Shown here piece by piece: positions 60,057 through 64,000 of a DNA stretch of 64,000 bases. The stretch comes from Urophycis tenuis (Eukaryota; Chordata; Actinopteri; Gadiformes; Phycidae). The DNA is taken from the NCBI GenBank assembly GCA_036785325.1, contig JAXIVH010000015.1, forward strand, positions 12,501 to 76,500, given 5' to 3'. Both the position numbers and the translations under genes were made by a program. The first letter of the stretch is position 1. Each line of letters opens with the position of its first letter. The notes beneath the pieces were generated by a model. The model was not told the DNA's origin and did not search any database. It saw only the letters and a list, made by a program, of their open reading frames with translations.

Positions 60057-63000
60057 TTTGGAAATTTCTAGCCACCCCGGGGGTGGGCTTTATAAAAAAA
60101 AAAAAAAAAAAAAAAATCACAACAGACCCCCCCACCCCATCATTGAGGCAGGATTGGAAATTTCTAGCCACCCCGGGTGTGGGCTTTATAAAAAAAAATA
60201 ATAAAATTATATAAAAAAAAAATTAAAAAAATCATAATAGACCCCCCCCCCATCACTGAGCCAGGATTGGAAATTTCTAGACACCAGGGTAGTGGGCTTT
60301 ATAAAAAAAAAAATTATAATAAATCATAACAGAACCCACCCCCAATCACTGAGCCAGGATTGGAAATTTCTAGCCACCCCGGGTGTGGGCTTTATAAAAA
60401 AAATAAAAAAATAAAAAATCATAACAGACCCCACCCCCATCACAGAGTCAGGATTGGAAATTTCTAGCCACCCCGGGGGTGGGCTTTATAAAAAAAATGA
60501 AATAAAAAAAAATCACAACAGACCCCACCCCCATCACTGAGCCAGGATTGGAAATTTTTAGCCACCCCGGGTGAGGGCTTTATAAAAAAAATATTAAAAA
60601 ATTAAAAATCAAAACAGACCCCACCCCCATCACAGAGCCAGGATTGGAAATTTCTAGCCACCCCGGGGGTGGTCTTTATAAAAAAAAATAAAATAAAAAA
60701 AAATCACAACAGACCCCCCCCCCCCATCACTGAGCCAGGATTGGAAATTTCTAGCCACCCGGGTGTGGGCTTTATAAAAAAAAAAAAAAAAATCATAACA
60801 GACCCCCCCCCTCCCCCCATCACTGAGCCAGGATTGGAAATTTCTAGCCACCCCGGGTGTGGGCTTTATAAAAAAATAATAAAAAAAACAAATTCATAAC
60901 AGACCCCCCCATTACTGAGCCAGGATTGGAAATGACTAGCCAACCCGGGGGTGGGCTTTATAAAAAAATAAAAATAAAATAAAATCATAACAGACCCCAC
61001 CCCCATCACAGAGCCAGGATTGGAAATTTCTAGCCACCCCGGGGGTGGGCTTTATAAAAAAAAAAAAAAAATTATTTTAAAAAAAAATTAAAAAAAATCA
61101 TAACAGACCCCCCCCCCATCACTGAGCCAGGATTGGAAATTTCTAGCCACCCCAGGTTTGGGCTTTATAAAAAATAAAAAAAATAAAAATCATAACAGAC
61201 CCCACCCCCATCAATGAGCCAGGATTGGAAATTTCTAGCCACCCGGGTGTGGGCTTTATAAAAAAAAATAAAAAAAATCATAACAGACCCCCCCCCCATC
61301 ACTGAGCCAGGATTGGAAATTTCTAGCCACCCGGGTGTGGGCTTTATAAAAAAAAAAAAAAATTATTTAAAAAAAAAAAATTAAAAAAATCATAACAGAC
61401 CCCCCCCCATCACTGAGCCAGGATTGGAAATTTCTAGCCACCCCGGGTGTGGGCTTTATAAAAAAAAAAAAAAAAAAAATCATAACAGACCCCACCCCGA
61501 TCACTGAGCCAGGATTGGAAATTTCTAGCCACCCGGGTGTGGGCTTTATAAAAAAAAATAAAAAAAATCATAACAGACCCCCCCCCCCATCACTGAGCCA
61601 GGATTGGAAATTTCTAGCCACCCCGGGTGTGGGCTTTATAAAAAAATAATAAAAATAAAAAATCATAAGAGACCCAACCCCCATCACTGAGCCAGGATTG
61701 GAAATTTCTAGCCACCCTGGTGTGGGCTTTATAAAAAAAATAAATAAATAAAAAAATCATAACAGACCCCACCCCCATCACTGAGCCAGGATTGGAAATT
61801 TCTAGCCACCCCGGGTGTGGGCTTTATAAAAAAAAAAAAAAAAAAAAATCATAACAGACCCCACCCCCATCACTGAGCCAGGATTGGAAATTTCTAGACA
61901 CCCGGGTGTGGGCTTTATAAAAAAAATAAATAAATAAAAAATCATAAGAGACCCAACCCCCATCACTGAGCCAGGATTGGAAATTTCTAGCCACCCCGGG
62001 GGTGGGCTTTATAAAAAAAAATAAATAAAAAAAAAATCACAACAGACCCCCCCCCATCACTGAGCCAGGATTGGAACTTTCTAGCCACCCCGGGTGTGGG
62101 CTTTATAAAAAAAAAAATGAAAAAAAATCATAACAGACTCCCCCCCCACCCACATCACTGAGCCAGGAATCGAAATTTCTAGCCCCCCGGGTGTGGGCTT
62201 TAAAAAAAATAATAAAAAAAACAAATTCATAACAGACCCCCCCCCCCATTACTGAGCCAGGATTGGAAATGACTAGCCACCCCGGGTGTGGGCTTTATAA
62301 AAAAAAAAAAAAAAAAAAAATCATAACAGACCCCCCCCCCCCCCCCATCACAGAGCCAGGATTGGACATTTCTAGCAACCCCGGGGTTGGGCTTTATAAA
62401 AAAAAAAAAAAAAAAAAAATCACAACAGACCCCCCCCCCCCCCCATCACTGAGCCAGGATTGGAACTTTCTAGCCACCCCGGGTGTGGGCTTTATAAAAA
62501 AAAAAATAATAAAAAATCATAACAGACCCCATCCCCATCACTGAGCCAGGATTTGAAATTTCTAGCCACCCCGGGTCTGGGCTTTATAAAAAAAAAAAAA
62601 AAAAATTAAAAATCATAACCTACCCCACCCCCATCACAGAGCCAGGATTGGAAATTTCTAGCCACCCCGGGGATGGGCTTTATAAAAAAAAATAAAATAA
62701 AATAAAATCACAACAGACCCCCCCCCCATCACTGAGCCAGGATTGGAACTTTCTAGCCACCCCGGGTGTGGGCTTTATAAAAAAAAAAAAAAAAAAAATC
62801 ATAACAGACCCCCCCCCACCCCCATCACTGAGCCAGGATTGGAAATTTCTAGCCACCCCGGGTTTGGGCTTTATAAAAAAATAATAAAAAAAACAAATTC
62901 ATAACAGACCCCCCCCATTACTGAGCCAGGATTGGAAATGACTAGCCACCCCGGGTGTGGGCTTGATAAAAAAATAAAAAAAATAAAAAATCACAACAGA

Positions 63001-63743
63001 CCCCCCCCCCCCCATCACTGAGGCAGGATTGGAAATTTCTAGCCACCTCGGGTGTGGGCTTTATACAAAAAATAATCAAATAAAAAAAAATAAAAAATAA
63101 AAAAATAAAAATTCATAACAGACCCCCACCCATCACTGAGCCAGGATTGGAAATTTCTAGCCACCTCTGGTGTGGGCTTTATAAAAAAAAAAAAATTAAA
63201 AAATCATAACAGACCCCCCCCCCCCCATCACTGAGCCAGGATTGGAAATTTCTAGCCAGCCCGGGTGTGGGCTTTATAAAAAAAAAAAAAAAAAAAAAAT
63301 CATTACAGACCCCACCCCCATCACTGAGCCAGGATTGGAAATTTCTAGCCACCCGGGTGTGGGCTTTATAAAAAAAATAATAAAATTATTTAAAAAAAAA
63401 AATTAAAAAATCATAACAGACCCCCACCCCCCATCACTGAGCCAGGATTGGAAATTTCTAGCCACCCCGGGGGTGGGCTTTATAAAAAAAAATAAAAAAA
63501 TAAAAAATCACAACAGACCCCCCCCCCCCCATCACTGAGCCAGGATTGGAACTTTCTAGCCACCCCGGGTGTGGGCTTTATAAAAAAAAAAAAAAAAAAA
63601 ATTCATAACAGACCCCACCCCCATCACTGAGCCAGGATTGGAAATTTCTAGCCACCCGGGTGTGGGCTTTATAAAAAAAAAAAAAAAAAAATCATAACAG
63701 ACCCATCCCCCCCCATCACAGAGCCAGGATTGGAAATTTCTAG

Positions 63744-63758
63744 CCACCCCGGGGGTGG
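63744..63758 (+). repeat. Hairpin-forming core variant (CCACCCC-G-GGGGTGG)
   Basis: One abundant core class reads ccaccccgggggtggg in place of ccaccccgggtgtggg. The single T-to-G change gives a perfect 7-bp inverted repeat with a 1-base centre, shown here at 63744-63758. This class is usually followed by an A-rich spacer ending tcacaacaga rather than tcataacaga. It therefore marks a particular position in the higher-order unit. Extrusion as a hairpin is inference. Confidence 0.6.
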
Positions 63759-63902
63759 GCTTTATAAAAAAATAAAAATAAAATAAAATCACAACAGACC
63801 CCCCCCCCCCATCACTGAGGCAGGATTGGAAATTTCTAGCCACCCCGGGTGTGGGCTTTATAAAAAAAAAAAAAAAAAAAAATCATAACAGACCCCACCC
63901 CC

Positions 63903-63991
63903 ATCACTGAGCCAGGATTGGAAATTTCTAGCCACCCGGGTGTGGGCTTTATAAAAAAAAAAAAAAAAAAATCATAACAGACCCCACCCCC
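63903..63991 (+). repeat. Representative satellite monomer (89 bp)
   Basis: This unit illustrates the monomer plan. The core runs from atcactgag through ccaggattgg, aaatttctag, ccacccgggtg and tgggctttataaaa. It is followed by an A tract, then atcataacag, then acccc-acccc leading into the next catcactgag. The single CpG of the core lies in CCCGGG, a SmaI/XmaI site present in most monomers. This unit belongs to the class with one C fewer at the centre, which creates the perfect 10-bp palindrome CACCCGGGTG at 63933-63942. The family is not one I recognise. Confidence 0.9.
63917..63956 (+). promoter_or_regulatory. Promoter-like motif series in each core (shown in one monomer)
   Basis: The core contains ATTGG (an inverted CCAAT box) at 63917-63921, GGTGTGGG (complement of a CACCC box, the KLF/Sp type of site) at 63939-63946, and TATAAAA at 63950-63956. 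The order and spacing recur in most monomers. NF-Y, KLF/Sp and TBP sites are known to combine in polymerase II promoters, but here the spacing is tighter than usual (33 bp from ATTGG to TATA). Whether any monomer initiates transcription is inference only. In a class of monomers the TATA motif is mutated to cttgataaa. Confidence 0.3.
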
Positions 63992-64000
63992 ATCACTGAG

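Larger units (their letters stand above)
56695..64000 (+). repeat. Satellite array, distal mixed block
   Basis: After the end of block 2 the sequence resembles the 28.5-30.6 kb region up to about 58.4 kb. It then becomes a mixture of common monomer classes, with many short ones of the cccgggtgtggg type around 61.2-61.9 kb. No gene, RNA or transposon is visible. The array continues beyond the right edge of the window. Confidence 0.95.

Noticed and set aside
63929..63940. Polymerase III box A resemblance (tagccacccgg / tagccaccccgg)
   Set aside because: It matches only part of the box A consensus, and there is no box B or suitable terminator spacing, so a tRNA-derived SINE origin is not supported.
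63917..63945. Possible CENP-B box (ttggaaa followed by cggg)
   Set aside because: The core has TTGGAAA and CGGG, but lacks the essential TTCG at the required distance and the spacing to CGGG is wrong.
1..64000. AATAAA sequences in the spacers as polyadenylation signals
   Set aside because: They arise by chance in nearly every A-rich spacer and no transcription unit is present for them to end.
1..64000. Telomeric or subtelomeric identity
   Set aside because: No TTAGGG or other telomere repeat is present, and position on the chromosome cannot be told from the satellite alone.

Overview
The window is almost entirely one eukaryotic satellite array. I find no protein-coding gene, rRNA or tRNA. 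Every monomer I read lies head-to-tail in the same orientation. The repeat unit averages about 92 bp (roughly 680-700 units, estimated by sampling). It has a conserved core of about 56 bp (catcactgag / ccaggattgg / aaatttctag / ccaccccggg / tgtgggcttt / ataaaa), an A-rich spacer of 10-55 bp, a 10-bp link (tcataacaga) and a C tract of about 5-26 bp. The many open frames of 60-150 codons are translations of this repeat on both strands (Lys/Pro-rich or Phe/Gly-rich) and are not genes.

The only non-satellite DNA is a 1,127-bp insertion at 5571-6697. Its terminal inverted repeats start TAGGGATGCAC / TAGAGGTGCAC and it is flanked by an exact 8-bp duplication (CTAGCCAC). This identifies a non-autonomous hAT-superfamily DNA transposon. 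Deleting it with one duplication copy restores an ordinary monomer. The element's ends and subterminal motifs (CCGAATA/TATTCGG, ACAGATAC) resemble hAT elements common in fish genomes, so a teleost or other aquatic vertebrate is my best guess. The satellite itself I do not recognise.

Layout: 1-5570, heterogeneous array with a cassette recurring five times; 5571-6697, hAT element; 6698-13584, heterogeneous array; 13585-33510, copy 1 of a block of about 19.9 kb; 33511 to about 56694, copy 2 of that block in direct tandem, altered by internal duplications (1,586 bp, about 3,589 bp, 384 bp, 745 bp, 90 bp) and by at least one relative deletion of about 1.4 kb; 56695-64000, mixed array that begins with material like 28.5-30.6 kb and contains a 309-bp tandem duplication. 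Both ends of the window lie inside the array.

The main biological interest is fourfold. First, the satellite is a composite of a unique-looking core and two homopolymer tracts fixed on one strand. Second, each core carries a promoter-like series (inverted CCAAT, CACCC-type box, TATAAAA). Third, it is organised as nested higher-order repeats reaching about 20 kb. Fourth, shared private markers record the order of duplications, hybrid junctions and spacer micro-inversions. Function (centromeric, pericentromeric, subtelomeric or none) cannot be decided from this sequence. Homopolymer lengths may contain sequencing error.
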